DNA from: Hyphomonadaceae bacterium
GTDB taxonomy: Bacteria > Pseudomonadota > Alphaproteobacteria > Caulobacterales > Hyphomonadaceae
DNA: 64,000 nt
Assembly: GCA_016714495.1 (NCBI GenBank)
Contig: JADKDU010000007.1
Span: 196,795-260,794, forward strand
Reading direction: 5' to 3'
The notes under the pieces: model-generated
Seen by the model: only the letters and a program-made list of their open reading frames with translations
Told to the model about the DNA's origin: nothing
The model's database searches: none
Program-made: the position numbers and the translations under genes
Shown: positions 1-8,134 of the stretch, one piece after another
Numbering within the stretch: position 1 is the first letter of the stretch
Layout: each line of letters opens with the position of its first letter

Positions 1-79
1 AACTCGCACGCGCTTCGTGAGAAGGGGTAACGGCCTCTTGATTCGGAGTTTTGTGCGACTGCGAGATACTCCGACCCCA

Positions 80-802
80 ATGACGTCGATTGTCGCACGT
101 ATGTTCTGCGCCCTTGCGGCGCTTGTCCTCGCGCCGGGCGCACTCGCCCAGCGTGGGGGCATGAACGTGCCCGAGCACGCCGCGCGTCCCGTGGTCATGG
201 AGCTGTTCTCCAGCCAAGGTTGCGGCAACTGCCCGGCGGCGAACGCCAACCTAGAGAAGCTGTCGGAACGGTCTGACGTGATCGGGCTGACCTATCCGGT
301 GAATATCTGGGACTATCTCGGCTGGGACGACACCTTCGCCCGGGCGGAATTCAGCGAGCGTCAGAAGCGCTACAACCGCGCGCTCGGCTATCGCGGCCCG
401 TATACGCCCCAGGTCGTCTATTCCGGCTACGTGCACGGGCCAGGCACCAGCATCGCCAAGATCGAGCCCAACTTCGCCAAGCGCGATATTACGCCCTATC
501 CGGCCAGCATCGCCTTCGAGCGGAATGCCGTGACCATATCAGGCGCCCTGCCCGCCGATGTGACCAAGGCGCCCGTCATTCTCGTGCGCTTCCGCCCCGG
601 CCAGACCAAGATCACGCCCGCCGCCGGCGCGAACAAGAACAAGGCGATGACCTACTGGAATCTGGTCATCGGCTATGAATCGCTCGGCGAGTGGAAGGGC
701 GGCGTCCAGAAGTTTGCCGCGAAATGCGATCAGGGTTGCGCCGTGCTGGTCCAGAAGGACGCCACCGAAGGCGTACTGATTGGCGCCGCGCAGAAGAAGT
801 AG
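80..802 (+). CDS. Secreted DUF1223 (thioredoxin-like) protein
   Basis: Predicted exported protein of about 240 residues. An N-terminal signal peptide (about residues 1-23, ending ALA) is followed by an FSSQGC-N-CP segment with a CxxC pair at about residues 48-51, the hallmark of the DUF1223 family, which has a thioredoxin-like fold. The likely place of action is the periplasm, in thiol or redox chemistry, but no substrate is known. The reading frame is open upstream to base 17; I chose the ATG at 80 because it sits directly before the signal peptide. It converges on the DUF4340 gene with only a few bases between the stops. Family assignment is fairly safe; function is inference. Confidence 0.8.
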   Translation: MTSIVARMFCALAALVLAPGALAQRGGMNVPEHAARPVVMELFSSQGCGNCPAANANLEKLSERSDVIGLTYPVNIWDYLGWDDTFARAEFSERQKRYNRALGYRGPYTPQVVYSGYVHGPGTSIAKIEPNFAKRDITPYPASIAFERNAVTISGALPADVTKAPVILVRFRPGQTKITPAAGANKNKAMTYWNLVIGYESLGEWKGGVQKFAAKCDQGCAVLVQKDATEGVLIGAAQKK

Positions 803-805
803 TCG

Positions 806-1822
806 CTAGTCAGCGATCGCCGCGAGCGGCGTTGAGAATCCACCCCAATCCAGGTCGGTGAGCGCGAAGGCCCAGGGAACGGCCTTCATGTTGATGGCGT
901 TCGCCTGTTCGACGGCTTCAGGCGTCGCCCCGTCTGTGGTCGCAGCGCTGATCGTGATCCAGCCATGGCCGTCCTTCCGCCAGCTACGGGCCACGATGAA
1001 GACGCCGGACTTGGTGCGCGTGATGTGCTCAGCCACAGGCGCCCCGACGGCGATGCTCATGGCGGGCGTGACGTCTGTGGGCGCAAGCCGTGTCAGGGCT
1101 TCGGCTGCAACTGTTGGCGCCAGAGCCGCCACCAGCGGGCGGGTGTTGTAGGGCGGCGCGAGACTGAAGCCGCCTTCAGCGTTGGCCTCAAGCCGATAGG
1201 CTGGCCCCTGCGCCGGGCGGACATCAACGCCGGCTATATCCATCGCCCTTATCGGCGCGACATCGACCTCGAGCCACCGCATCGCGCGCTGCAGCGGCGG
1301 CAGGACGCCATTGGCGACAACCCAGGCCTGAAGATCATCCGGCTTGCGGATATAGGAGCGGCCATCACGGTAGCCGGCCAGAAGCTTCGCGAAGTTCTCG
1401 CCCGAGCCATCGCCCACTTCCAGCAATGCGCCTGTACCGCCCGCGGTCGGATCGCCGAGGCCGATGCGATCGAACTTTTTCTCGTCGCGCGTCATCGGCC
1501 GCGCATAGGTGATGAAGGAGAGCGCGTCGGTGAGTTCGCGGATGCGGGCGGGATTGACCGGATAATTGCCCTTTTCCGGCATCACCCAGCCGTCGGCATT
1601 CTTCACCAGATGATAGGTCTCCTCGCCGGTCGTCACCATGACGAGCGACACCAGACTCGTCTTGCTTTCGAAGGCAGGCAGGATGCGCTGACCGACTTCG
1701 GAACGCGGCAGCTCCTCGCCCGGCGGGATGAAGGACGCAGCGCCGAGCAGAGCTGATATGCCCGCCGCGGCGGCGAGGATGATCAGCGTGCGGCGACGCC
1801 TAGCGGCGGATGCGATGGTCAT
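806..1822 (-). CDS. DUF4340 protein, partner of Gld-like ABC exporter
   Basis: A 338-residue protein with a basic N-terminus and one membrane segment (about residues 10-30), then a soluble domain matching the DUF4340 type (repeated 'V..V' strand patterns and a Y-x-I-R-K-P-D segment near the middle). It is the last gene of a four-gene minus-strand operon, and its ATG overlaps the stop of the GldG-like gene by four bases (ATGA). In many non-gliding proteobacteria DUF4340 proteins accompany GldA/F/G-type ABC systems. It probably acts as a membrane-anchored accessory factor. The transported substrate is unknown. Confidence 0.75.
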   Translation of the reverse strand: MTIASAARRRRTLIILAAAAGISALLGAASFIPPGEELPRSEVGQRILPAFESKTSLVSLVMVTTGEETYHLVKNADGWVMPEKGNYPVNPARIRELTDALSFITYARPMTRDEKKFDRIGLGDPTAGGTGALLEVGDGSGENFAKLLAGYRDGRSYIRKPDDLQAWVVANGVLPPLQRAMRWLEVDVAPIRAMDIAGVDVRPAQGPAYRLEANAEGGFSLAPPYNTRPLVAALAPTVAAEALTRLAPTDVTPAMSIAVGAPVAEHITRTKSGVFIVARSWRKDGHGWITISAATTDGATPEAVEQANAINMKAVPWAFALTDLDWGGFSTPLAAIAD

Positions 1823-3681
1823 GCCGTCCCTCCCCTGCGCCGGGAGCGCCAGACGAACACGCCAACGCCGATGAAGCCGACGAAGATGGGCGGCAGCCAG
1901 ACGTTGACGAACTGCAGCTGGCCAGCGAGCGCATCGATATCGCGGCGGAATTCGCGCTCGACGCCGCGAAGCTGCTTGCGGATGTCGGCCGCCTGTTCGC
2001 GATAGCTGGCGATCTCGGCCTGTTCTTCAGCGGTCAAGGTCGCGCCGCTGGTGCGGCGGCCTTCGAGCAGGTTGAGCCGGCCCTCGGCGTCGGCGAGCAG
2101 CTTTTCGAGCCGCTGCTGTTCTTCATAGAGCCTGTCGCGCGCCGCGGCGCGGAGTTCATCGACACGATCCATCGGCCGCGCCGCCGGGGCGCGCGAGCGC
2201 AGCGCGGTGAGCGCTTCATCGCCGCCGAGATTGTCGAGCGAATTGAGGATGAAAGCGGCGTTGTCGGAAATCGCGGTGTTGTTCTGCGGGTTGACGTAGA
2301 AGCCGTCGTCGAACGCATCCGCATCAGCCACAAAGATGATTTCCGCCGGATCCGTCGAGCGCGAGACGAAGGGTGGAACCTTGGCCATCTCCTGCCGCTC
2401 GAGTTCGGCCAGCACAGGATCGGGCTGCGGCGGCGCGGAAGGAGGCAGGGTGAAGGACGAGCGCAGCTCGCCGGACAGACGCCCTGCGAGAATCTGCGGC
2501 GTCTCGGACGAGGCATAAGCTTCGAGGACAGCGCGCGGTGTCGGATCACTCATGGCGATGGAAGACGCGATCAGCGCGGCCTGCGCGGTTGTTTCGACCA
2601 GCGTCGTGAACGTTGCGCCCGCAGGCGGCTTTGCGATCAGATGGCCGGGCGCGCCAAAGTTGATCGGGCGCGAGAGGTCGGCCGTGACCACGTCGGTCTT
2701 GGACATCAGCGCGGGCGGCGCGGCCGGGAAGAGCGGCTGGCCGACAATCGCCTTGCGGCCGCCGCCTGCATCGACATTGACCGGCAGGGCGAGCGCGCGA
2801 TCGGCCACCGTATCCGGACCGATCGATACTCCGAGCATGTCGCCGAGGCGGCCGAGACTGGATGCCGGGATCGCCTGTTGGCCGGGTTGGGTCATCGAGA
2901 CGCGCGAGACTGGGTCGAGCGCGATCAGCGCCCTGCCTTTGTGCACCATGAACTGGTCGAGGACGTATTGCTGCCATTCATCCAGCGGGCCGGGATGGAT
3001 CATCATCAACACGTCTGTGCCGGCAGGCAGCGCGCGGAAGTCCGGCGGCACGATCTCGATGTCGAAGGCCCGCCGGGCTTCACGCAGCACAAAGGCTGCT
3101 CCGGGTTCGGACGGGTCGCGCTGGTAAGCGAGCAGTGACGAGATCACCGCGACTTTCGGCGGAGCGGGATCATCGAGCTGCGAGATGAGGCGAACGAGTT
3201 CGTACTCCAGCAACGCATCACGTTCGGGCGCAAGGAAAGGGATGGCGATGTTGTCGTCCACCGTGTTGTGGCCGATGACGCCGAAATAGATCGGGTCGGG
3301 TCCGTTAGTGGGCGCGGGCGTAAGACCGGCGGCGACGACGCGGTCTTCCTCGTCAGAGAACGGTTCGGGCTCCGTCTCGCGCGCCTTCACCTTGCCGCCG
3401 CTCTGCGCTGCTATCTCGTTCATCAGCTGGCGCACGCGGTCGGCATGGGCGCGGATCGCCGGGAATTCTGCGCCGACGCCGCGCGAATAGACGAGTTCTA
3501 GCTCGACCGGCTCGACGAGACGCTGGACCACGCGCTTGGCGGAGCTGGACATGGTGTAAAGGCCGTTGGCCGTGAAGTCGGCGCGCGCGGGCGCGAGCCA
3601 TTTCCACGAGGCGAGGTTCAGCCCGACGAAGACGATGGCGACCAGCAGGCTGGCGAGGATGGCGTAATGGCTTCTGCGCAT
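1819..3681 (-). CDS. GldG-like ABC-system auxiliary protein
   Basis: About 620 residues, starting at MRRSHYAIL. The start codon overlaps the permease stop (TGATG), which is why I chose it over the open frame extending to 4140. Visible parts are an N-terminal membrane helix (about 8-27), a long extracytoplasmic region like the GldG/intraflagellar-transport-like ABC auxiliary domain, a charged coiled-coil stretch (about 480-590, many E/R/Q/L) and a C-terminal helix followed by RRR. The family name comes from gliding motility, but homologues are common in non-gliding bacteria and probably serve in envelope export. It lies between the permease and DUF4340 genes. Confidence 0.8.
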   Translation of the reverse strand: MRRSHYAILASLLVAIVFVGLNLASWKWLAPARADFTANGLYTMSSSAKRVVQRLVEPVELELVYSRGVGAEFPAIRAHADRVRQLMNEIAAQSGGKVKARETEPEPFSDEEDRVVAAGLTPAPTNGPDPIYFGVIGHNTVDDNIAIPFLAPERDALLEYELVRLISQLDDPAPPKVAVISSLLAYQRDPSEPGAAFVLREARRAFDIEIVPPDFRALPAGTDVLMMIHPGPLDEWQQYVLDQFMVHKGRALIALDPVSRVSMTQPGQQAIPASSLGRLGDMLGVSIGPDTVADRALALPVNVDAGGGRKAIVGQPLFPAAPPALMSKTDVVTADLSRPINFGAPGHLIAKPPAGATFTTLVETTAQAALIASSIAMSDPTPRAVLEAYASSETPQILAGRLSGELRSSFTLPPSAPPQPDPVLAELERQEMAKVPPFVSRSTDPAEIIFVADADAFDDGFYVNPQNNTAISDNAAFILNSLDNLGGDEALTALRSRAPAARPMDRVDELRAAARDRLYEEQQRLEKLLADAEGRLNLLEGRRTSGATLTAEEQAEIASYREQAADIRKQLRGVEREFRRDIDALAGQLQFVNVWLPPIFVGFIGVGVFVWRSRRRGGTA

Positions 3682-4451
3682 CAGCCGCCCTTCCTTGCGC
3701 TGACCCAGATGGCGTTGAGCGCCAGCCAGACGGCGATAAAGCCTATATAAAAGACCAGCGCGCGCATCTCGAGCACGCCGCGCTGGGCCGCTTCGAAGTG
3801 CGAGATCAGCGAGAACGACGCCATGGCTTCGGCCAGGCCGGGGCCGAAGGCGGCGGTAAGGCCTGCTGTCACGACCGGCAATCCGGCGGCGGTGAAGAGA
3901 AAGCCGACGGCGACAGAGAGCACGAACGCGATCACCTGGTTCTGCGCCGCAGCCGACAGCGCGCAGGCCACGGCAAGATAGCCGCCGGCCATCAGGAAGC
4001 TGATGACATAGGTGAGGAAGATCGCGGCGTTGTCCGGCTTGCCCAGCCAGTTGACCGACATCCAGATCGGCGTCGTGAGCAGCAGCGCTGCGGCGGCGAC
4101 CGTCCAGGCCGCGAGGAATTTGCCAAGCACGAGCGACCATGCCGGCGCAGGCAGTGTCAGCAACAATTCAAGCGTCCCTCCCCTCGCCTCGTCGGCCCAG
4201 AGGCGCATGGCGATCGCGGGGAGGAAAACGAGATAGAGCCAGGGATGAAACAGGAAGAATGGCGCGAGGTCGGCCTGGTTGGTGTCGAAGAAGCGGCCGA
4301 TCTGGAAGGTGAAGGAGCCGAGCGCGATGAGGAAGGTCGCGATGAACACATAGGCCAGCGGCGTCAGGAAGTAGGCGGCGAGTTCGCGCACATAGACGGC
4401 GCGAAGCGCATTGCCGGCCTGCCGCATGTTGAGGGCGAAGGTCTCGTTCAC
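3681..4451 (-). CDS. ABC transporter permease (GldF/ABC-2 type)
   Basis: A 256-residue ABC-2 type permease with about six hydrophobic segments and the typical sequence 'RLWADEARGGTLELLLTLP' after the second helix. The probable start is a GTG at 4451 whose GTGA overlaps the TGA stop of the ATPase gene; upstream in-frame sequence is arginine-rich shadow of the ATPase gene. It forms the membrane pore of the ATPase/permease/GldG-like/DUF4340 system. Substrate unknown. Confidence 0.85.
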   Translation of the reverse strand: MNETFALNMRQAGNALRAVYVRELAAYFLTPLAYVFIATFLIALGSFTFQIGRFFDTNQADLAPFFLFHPWLYLVFLPAIAMRLWADEARGGTLELLLTLPAPAWSLVLGKFLAAWTVAAAALLLTTPIWMSVNWLGKPDNAAIFLTYVISFLMAGGYLAVACALSAAAQNQVIAFVLSVAVGFLFTAAGLPVVTAGLTAAFGPGLAEAMASFSLISHFEAAQRGVLEMRALVFYIGFIAVWLALNAIWVSARKGG

Positions 4452-5179
4452 GCGACCTTCTCCGGCTTGGTCAGCGCGTGGAAGGCGTCTTCGAGTTTGC
4501 CGCTGGGCGTGCGGCCGGCGAGATCGGCGGGCGTTCCGTCGGCCTTGATGTCTCCGCGGTCGATAAGCACGGCGCGGGTGCACATGGCTTCGACTTCATC
4601 GAGCTGGTGCGTCGAGATCAGGATCGCTTTCTGCCTCGCCATGCGGGCGATGAGCGCGCGCATCGCGATCTTCTGGTTCGGGTCGAGGCCGTCGGTGGGT
4701 TCATCAAGGATAAGCACGGGCGGATCATGGACGATGGCGCCGGCGAGCGCGACGCGGCGGCGATAGCCTTTCGACAGCGTTTCGATCGGGCGCGAAATTA
4801 CGTCGGTGATCGCGGCGTCTTCGGCGACGCGGGCGATGGCGAGTTTCGCGGCGGCGCTGGTGAGGCCGTGGGTTCTGGCAAGGAAGCCGAGGAAGTCTCG
4901 CACCGACAGGTCGAAATACAGCGGCGCGCCTTCGGCGAGATATCCGAGCGCGAGCTGGGCTTTCGTCCGGTCGGACAGGATGGAGACGCCATTGATGAGC
5001 GCATCGCCGGAATCAGGCTCGAGAAATCCCGCGATCATGCGGAGCGTTGTCGATTTGCCGGCGCCGTTGGGACCGAGGAAGGCGACGGTTTCGCCAGCCG
5101 TTACCGAAAAGCTGACGTTCCGCACCGCCTGTCTTGGCCCGAACGACTTGCTCAGGGCATCGACCTTCAGCGCTTGCAT
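4448..5179 (-). CDS. ABC transporter ATP-binding protein (GldA-like)
   Basis: A 243-residue ABC ATPase. Walker A GPNGAGKST is at about residues 36-44, an LSKGY signature near 135, and Walker B LILDEPTDGLDP near 155-167, followed by the switch histidine in STHQLDE. The LSKGYRRRV form of the signature is usual in ABC-2 type exporters such as GldA and CcmA-like proteins. It is the first gene of the four-gene export operon; all downstream junctions are overlaps, so the genes are very probably co-transcribed and translationally coupled. Confidence 0.93.
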   Translation of the reverse strand: MQALKVDALSKSFGPRQAVRNVSFSVTAGETVAFLGPNGAGKSTTLRMIAGFLEPDSGDALINGVSILSDRTKAQLALGYLAEGAPLYFDLSVRDFLGFLARTHGLTSAAAKLAIARVAEDAAITDVISRPIETLSKGYRRRVALAGAIVHDPPVLILDEPTDGLDPNQKIAMRALIARMARQKAILISTHQLDEVEAMCTRAVLIDRGDIKADGTPADLAGRTPSGKLEDAFHALTKPEKVA

Positions 5180-5573
5180 GGGGATCCAATGACCAATTGC
5201 CGGGTGGCCTAGCTACGCCTGGGAATGCAGCGAAGGAAGCGACAAGGCGGTGAAAATTCGCCCAATGCGAATCATTAAAGACCGCTGGAATGAGTTAATT
5301 TGGCATAGGCTGAAGGCTAGCGCGCAGAGCTGCGCCCCAGAGGGAAATCTATCTGATTTTCAGGAGATTAGGTGTCGGACGGACCGTCAGTCGCAACCCT
5401 GGGGGGCTGGGGGGCTGTTGGGTCCAAGGTCGGCGTCTTAACCATCCGCCCGACGTTGTTAACTTGGCCGGGGTTGAAGGCTTTGGCTAGTCCTAATTAC
5501 GGTCATATTGCGAAATCTCTGTAATGATCCCAGCTTGGTTCTATCAGCGGCCAACTTCTCGACGGGAGCGCTT
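5180..5573. other. Divergent intergenic region, about 390 bp
   Basis: Lies between the divergent ABC ATPase and DUF2794 genes, so promoters for both should be here. It contains two isolated TTAAC half-sites (around 5440 and 5459) without the 7-base spacing of a CtrA box, and a run of GGGG/GGGGCTG repeats near 5400. I see no convincing gene or known regulatory site. Confidence 0.4.
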
Positions 5574-5933
5574 ATGACGGATCAGATCCACGCCGGGCGT
5601 TTTTCTTCTTCGTCTGGCCCGGCAATAGCGCAGAAACGTGTGTGGTTTGACCGGAAAGAGCTAGAATTGATCCTCAGAGTCTACGGACGCATGGTCGCCG
5701 AAGGCGAGTGCAGGGATTATGCGATCGGGGCGCACGGCGACCATGCGCTGTTTCACATGTATCGCCGGGCGTCGGAGGCGCCGACCTGGATTGTCGAGAA
5801 ACGGCCAGAGCTGGCGCGGCGGCAGGGCGCGTTCTCGGTGAGCAACGCGACCGGACAAATTCTGAAGCGCGGTCAGGACCTGGCGCAGGTTATGCGGGTG
5901 TTCGACAAGAAGCGCTTCAACGTCATCGACTGA
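5574..5933 (+). CDS. DUF2794 protein
   Basis: A 119-residue cytosolic protein starting at MTDQIHAG; the frame is open further upstream but the preceding residues look non-coding. The conserved body begins with a VWFDRKEL-x-LIL-x-VYGRMV segment and continues with DYAI and I-x-E-K-x-P (about residues 25-90), as in DUF2794 proteins, which are nearly confined to Alphaproteobacteria. Function unknown. A bidirectional terminator follows it. Confidence 0.85.
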   Translation: MTDQIHAGRFSSSSGPAIAQKRVWFDRKELELILRVYGRMVAEGECRDYAIGAHGDHALFHMYRRASEAPTWIVEKRPELARRQGAFSVSNATGQILKRGQDLAQVMRVFDKKRFNVID

Positions 5934-6002
5934 GGTCGCGGGCCTGAGTTATCCACCCCCTGCGCACAGGCAGTCTCCACATCTGTTGGGAAACCGAAAT
6001 GA

Positions 6003-6030
6003 AAAGCCCCGGCCGTGTGGCCGGGGCTTT
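6003..6030. terminator. Bidirectional rho-independent terminator
   Basis: A perfect 12-bp stem AAAGCCCCGGCC / GGCCGGGGCTTT with a GTGT loop. The T/A-rich arms suit both strands, and it sits between the convergent DUF2794 and Bax-inhibitor genes. Confidence 0.9.
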
Positions 6031-6054
6031 CCGTTTTTCGTTGTCTCGCAGCGA

Positions 6055-6819
6055 TTACTCGCGCGAGGAGAGGAACATCAGCACGATGCGGAACATGTTG
6101 ATGAAAGAGATGAAGAAGTTCAGCGCACCCCAGTTCGTCATCACCGCAAGCGAGCGGGCGTCGCCATCGAAGGCATAAAAGCCATTCTTCAGCTGCTGCG
6201 TTTCAACCGCGATCAACACGGCCGAGAGCGCGAACACGGCGCCCATGATGATCCATTCCATCATCGAGGAGGCCGGAAGAATGAAGTTCAGGAGCGAAAG
6301 GGCGACAACGCCCCACAGCGCCATGATCGCGAACGAGCCGATGCCCGACATGTCACGCTTCGTGGTGTAGCCGAACAGCGAGAGTGCGCCGAAGGCCGAA
6401 GCCGTGATCAGGAAGGCTTTGGCGATGGTGACGTAGGTCAGCGAGAGGCCGATGCCGCCACGCGTCATCGACTCAGCGCCGCTCTCCGCCATGAGCACCC
6501 ATACGCCCAAGCCAAGGCCCATCATGGCGACGATGGCCCAGTACATGATGCCCGTCGCGAGCGGCGAAGGGTTTTTCATGAAGAACATCGAGCCGAGCAG
6601 CAGAACCACAGGGCCCCATTGCACGACGTAGACCAAGGGCGTGCCGAACACGAGTTCGGTCACAGCCGGAACGGTGCCGGCGACGAAAGCCAGAGCGCCA
6701 GCGAGCAGGATGCCGAGGCCCAGCTTGTTATAGACGCCCAGCATGAATTTGCGGAGGCCGGCGTCCGTGGCCATATCGCCTGTGCCGGTACGCGGCTGGG
6801 CGTATTGGAAGTCAGCCAT
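6055..6819 (-). CDS. Bax inhibitor-1/YccA family membrane protein
   Basis: 254 residues with about seven hydrophobic segments and a soluble N-terminus of about 25 residues, typical of the bacterial BI-1/YccA family. The usual features are present: a long run of helices and a C-terminal segment 'NFFISFINMFRIVLMFLSSRE'. YccA in E. coli modulates FtsH; other members are pH-sensitive calcium channels. The exact role here is unknown. It stands alone, with its start at 6819 facing thpR. Confidence 0.9.
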   Translation of the reverse strand: MADFQYAQPRTGTGDMATDAGLRKFMLGVYNKLGLGILLAGALAFVAGTVPAVTELVFGTPLVYVVQWGPVVLLLGSMFFMKNPSPLATGIMYWAIVAMMGLGLGVWVLMAESGAESMTRGGIGLSLTYVTIAKAFLITASAFGALSLFGYTTKRDMSGIGSFAIMALWGVVALSLLNFILPASSMMEWIIMGAVFALSAVLIAVETQQLKNGFYAFDGDARSLAVMTNWGALNFFISFINMFRIVLMFLSSRE

Positions 6820-7064
6820 GGTGTTGTCTCAACCTTCTTGTCCACGCTGCGTGCAACCGCAGCCGATTGCCTGAAAGAATGGGCATTCCAACCTGTGAAT
6901 GCAAGTAAAACCGGGGCTTGCGACCGTCAGCTGGCGTGTCTGTGATCGGCGTAAACATGGCGCTAACGTTGATTCCATTGCGACTCCTGCCATTGCGGCG
7001 GCGTAAGCTGCATTACGCGTCGTCTCTTATTTTCGCAGCGCGCCGGCTGGGTTAATTGAGAACG

Positions 7065-7613
7065 ATGAGCCTTCGCCTGTTCATCGCCATCCCCCTCCCC
7101 GAGGAGATCACCGCGCGACTGCTGACGCTGGAGGCGGATGTGCCCGGCGCATCATGGCGGCTGCCGGAGCATTTCCATCTCACATTGCGCTTTCTCGGCG
7201 AGATTGACGAGGCGCTGGCGCGCGAGGTTGACCACGAGCTTGGGCGCATTGTAGCGGCGCCGTTCGAGATCGCGCTGGCGGGCGCGGGCAGTTTTGGCGG
7301 CAGGGAGCCGAGCGCGCTGTGGGCGGGCGTTGATGCGCCCCCGGATCTGGCGCGGCTGGCGGGAAGCTGCGAGGGCGCGGTGCGGCGGGCGGGCCTAGCG
7401 CCCGAACCGCGCAAGTTCAAGCCGCATGTCACCCTCGCCTATCTGCACGGGACGCTGGACGATGAAGTCGCGCCGTTCCTGCAGGAGTCGGCGGAGTTCA
7501 GGACGGACAGGTTCTGGGTCGATCATTTCTGCATGTATTCCTCGCGCGCGACCAAGGCGGGCAGCCGCTATGTCGAGGAGGCGGTCTATCCGCTGACGGG
7601 GGCGGGCGCGTAG
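7065..7613 (+). CDS. thpR: RNA 2',3'-cyclic phosphodiesterase
   Basis: A 182-residue member of the 2H phosphoesterase superfamily. Two HxT motifs are visible: H38-L-T40 in FHLTLRFLGE and H121-V-T123 in KPHVTLAYLHG. These are the two catalytic histidine/threonine pairs of the ThpR/LigT fold, which opens 2',3'-cyclic phosphate RNA ends. I chose the ATG at 7065 over a TTG at 7056 because it starts right at the first beta strand (SLRLFIAIP). Monocistronic, with no obvious partner. Confidence 0.92.
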   Translation: MSLRLFIAIPLPEEITARLLTLEADVPGASWRLPEHFHLTLRFLGEIDEALAREVDHELGRIVAAPFEIALAGAGSFGGREPSALWAGVDAPPDLARLAGSCEGAVRRAGLAPEPRKFKPHVTLAYLHGTLDDEVAPFLQESAEFRTDRFWVDHFCMYSSRATKAGSRYVEEAVYPLTGAGA

Positions 7614-7654
7614 GCGCAATCTTTTGATCGCACGGGCGTAATCGCCCTGCGGGA

Positions 7655-7970
7655 TGCTTAGAGCTCCGGCCCGGATAGAGGACCGGGGCCGGGGGGCGCG
7701 CTCCGCATGGCTTGGGCGAGCCGCTTCAAGGCGGCCCTAGCGCTGGTCAAAGAGAAACGCGGTTCATCCATCGACGCTGCGCGTCACCCCCCCGCAATCG
7801 TTTGTCGCCAGCTGGATCACGGAGGTCTTTCACCTCTTGGATCGCCAGGTCCGTCGGCGGAAAGGTCGCCCTGCGCCGTTGAACATCGCGACTGGCCTCC
7901 ATGGGGCGACACGGGCAATTCTCACAGGGCGGGACGAGGTGGGGATGAGCGGGGCTCAATCCCCATCTGC
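7655..7970. repeat. Dispersed intergenic repeat, copy A
   Basis: In the 520-bp gap between thpR and hslU. It is clearly similar to 35985-36205 between mnmE and mnmG: both contain ATGGCTTGGGCGAGCCGCT (7707 here, 36033 there), then TCGACGCTGCGCGTCA, and then a CTCACAGG-GGACGA-TGGGGATG block. Copy A has about 90 extra bases (about 7797-7887). Read on the minus strand both copies give protein-like pieces (HPH-F/L-V, DAQRR), but neither is a coherent gene. The element class is unknown. Confidence 0.6.
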
Positions 7971-8134
7971 TTTCGCGCTTGGGCGTTGAGCGCGGCGGGA
8001 AAGATGGTTTGGAACCGCGACTGGATTCCGCGCAAATTGCCGGCGCCGCCCTCTCCGACATAGCAGCAGGTGGATTGCACGCCGCGCGGGCGAGACGCAG
8101 GGCAATCGCGCGACGCCTGATCGGCGGTCGCGGG

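Noticed and set aside
5430..5465. Possible CtrA box upstream of DUF2794
   Set aside because: Two TTAAC half-sites are present but separated by about 15 bases, not 7.
7707..8063. Small gene starting MAWASR in the thpR-hslU gap
   Set aside because: The similar copy near 36.0 kb changes frame and content soon after the start, so the similarity is at DNA level; treated as a repeat.
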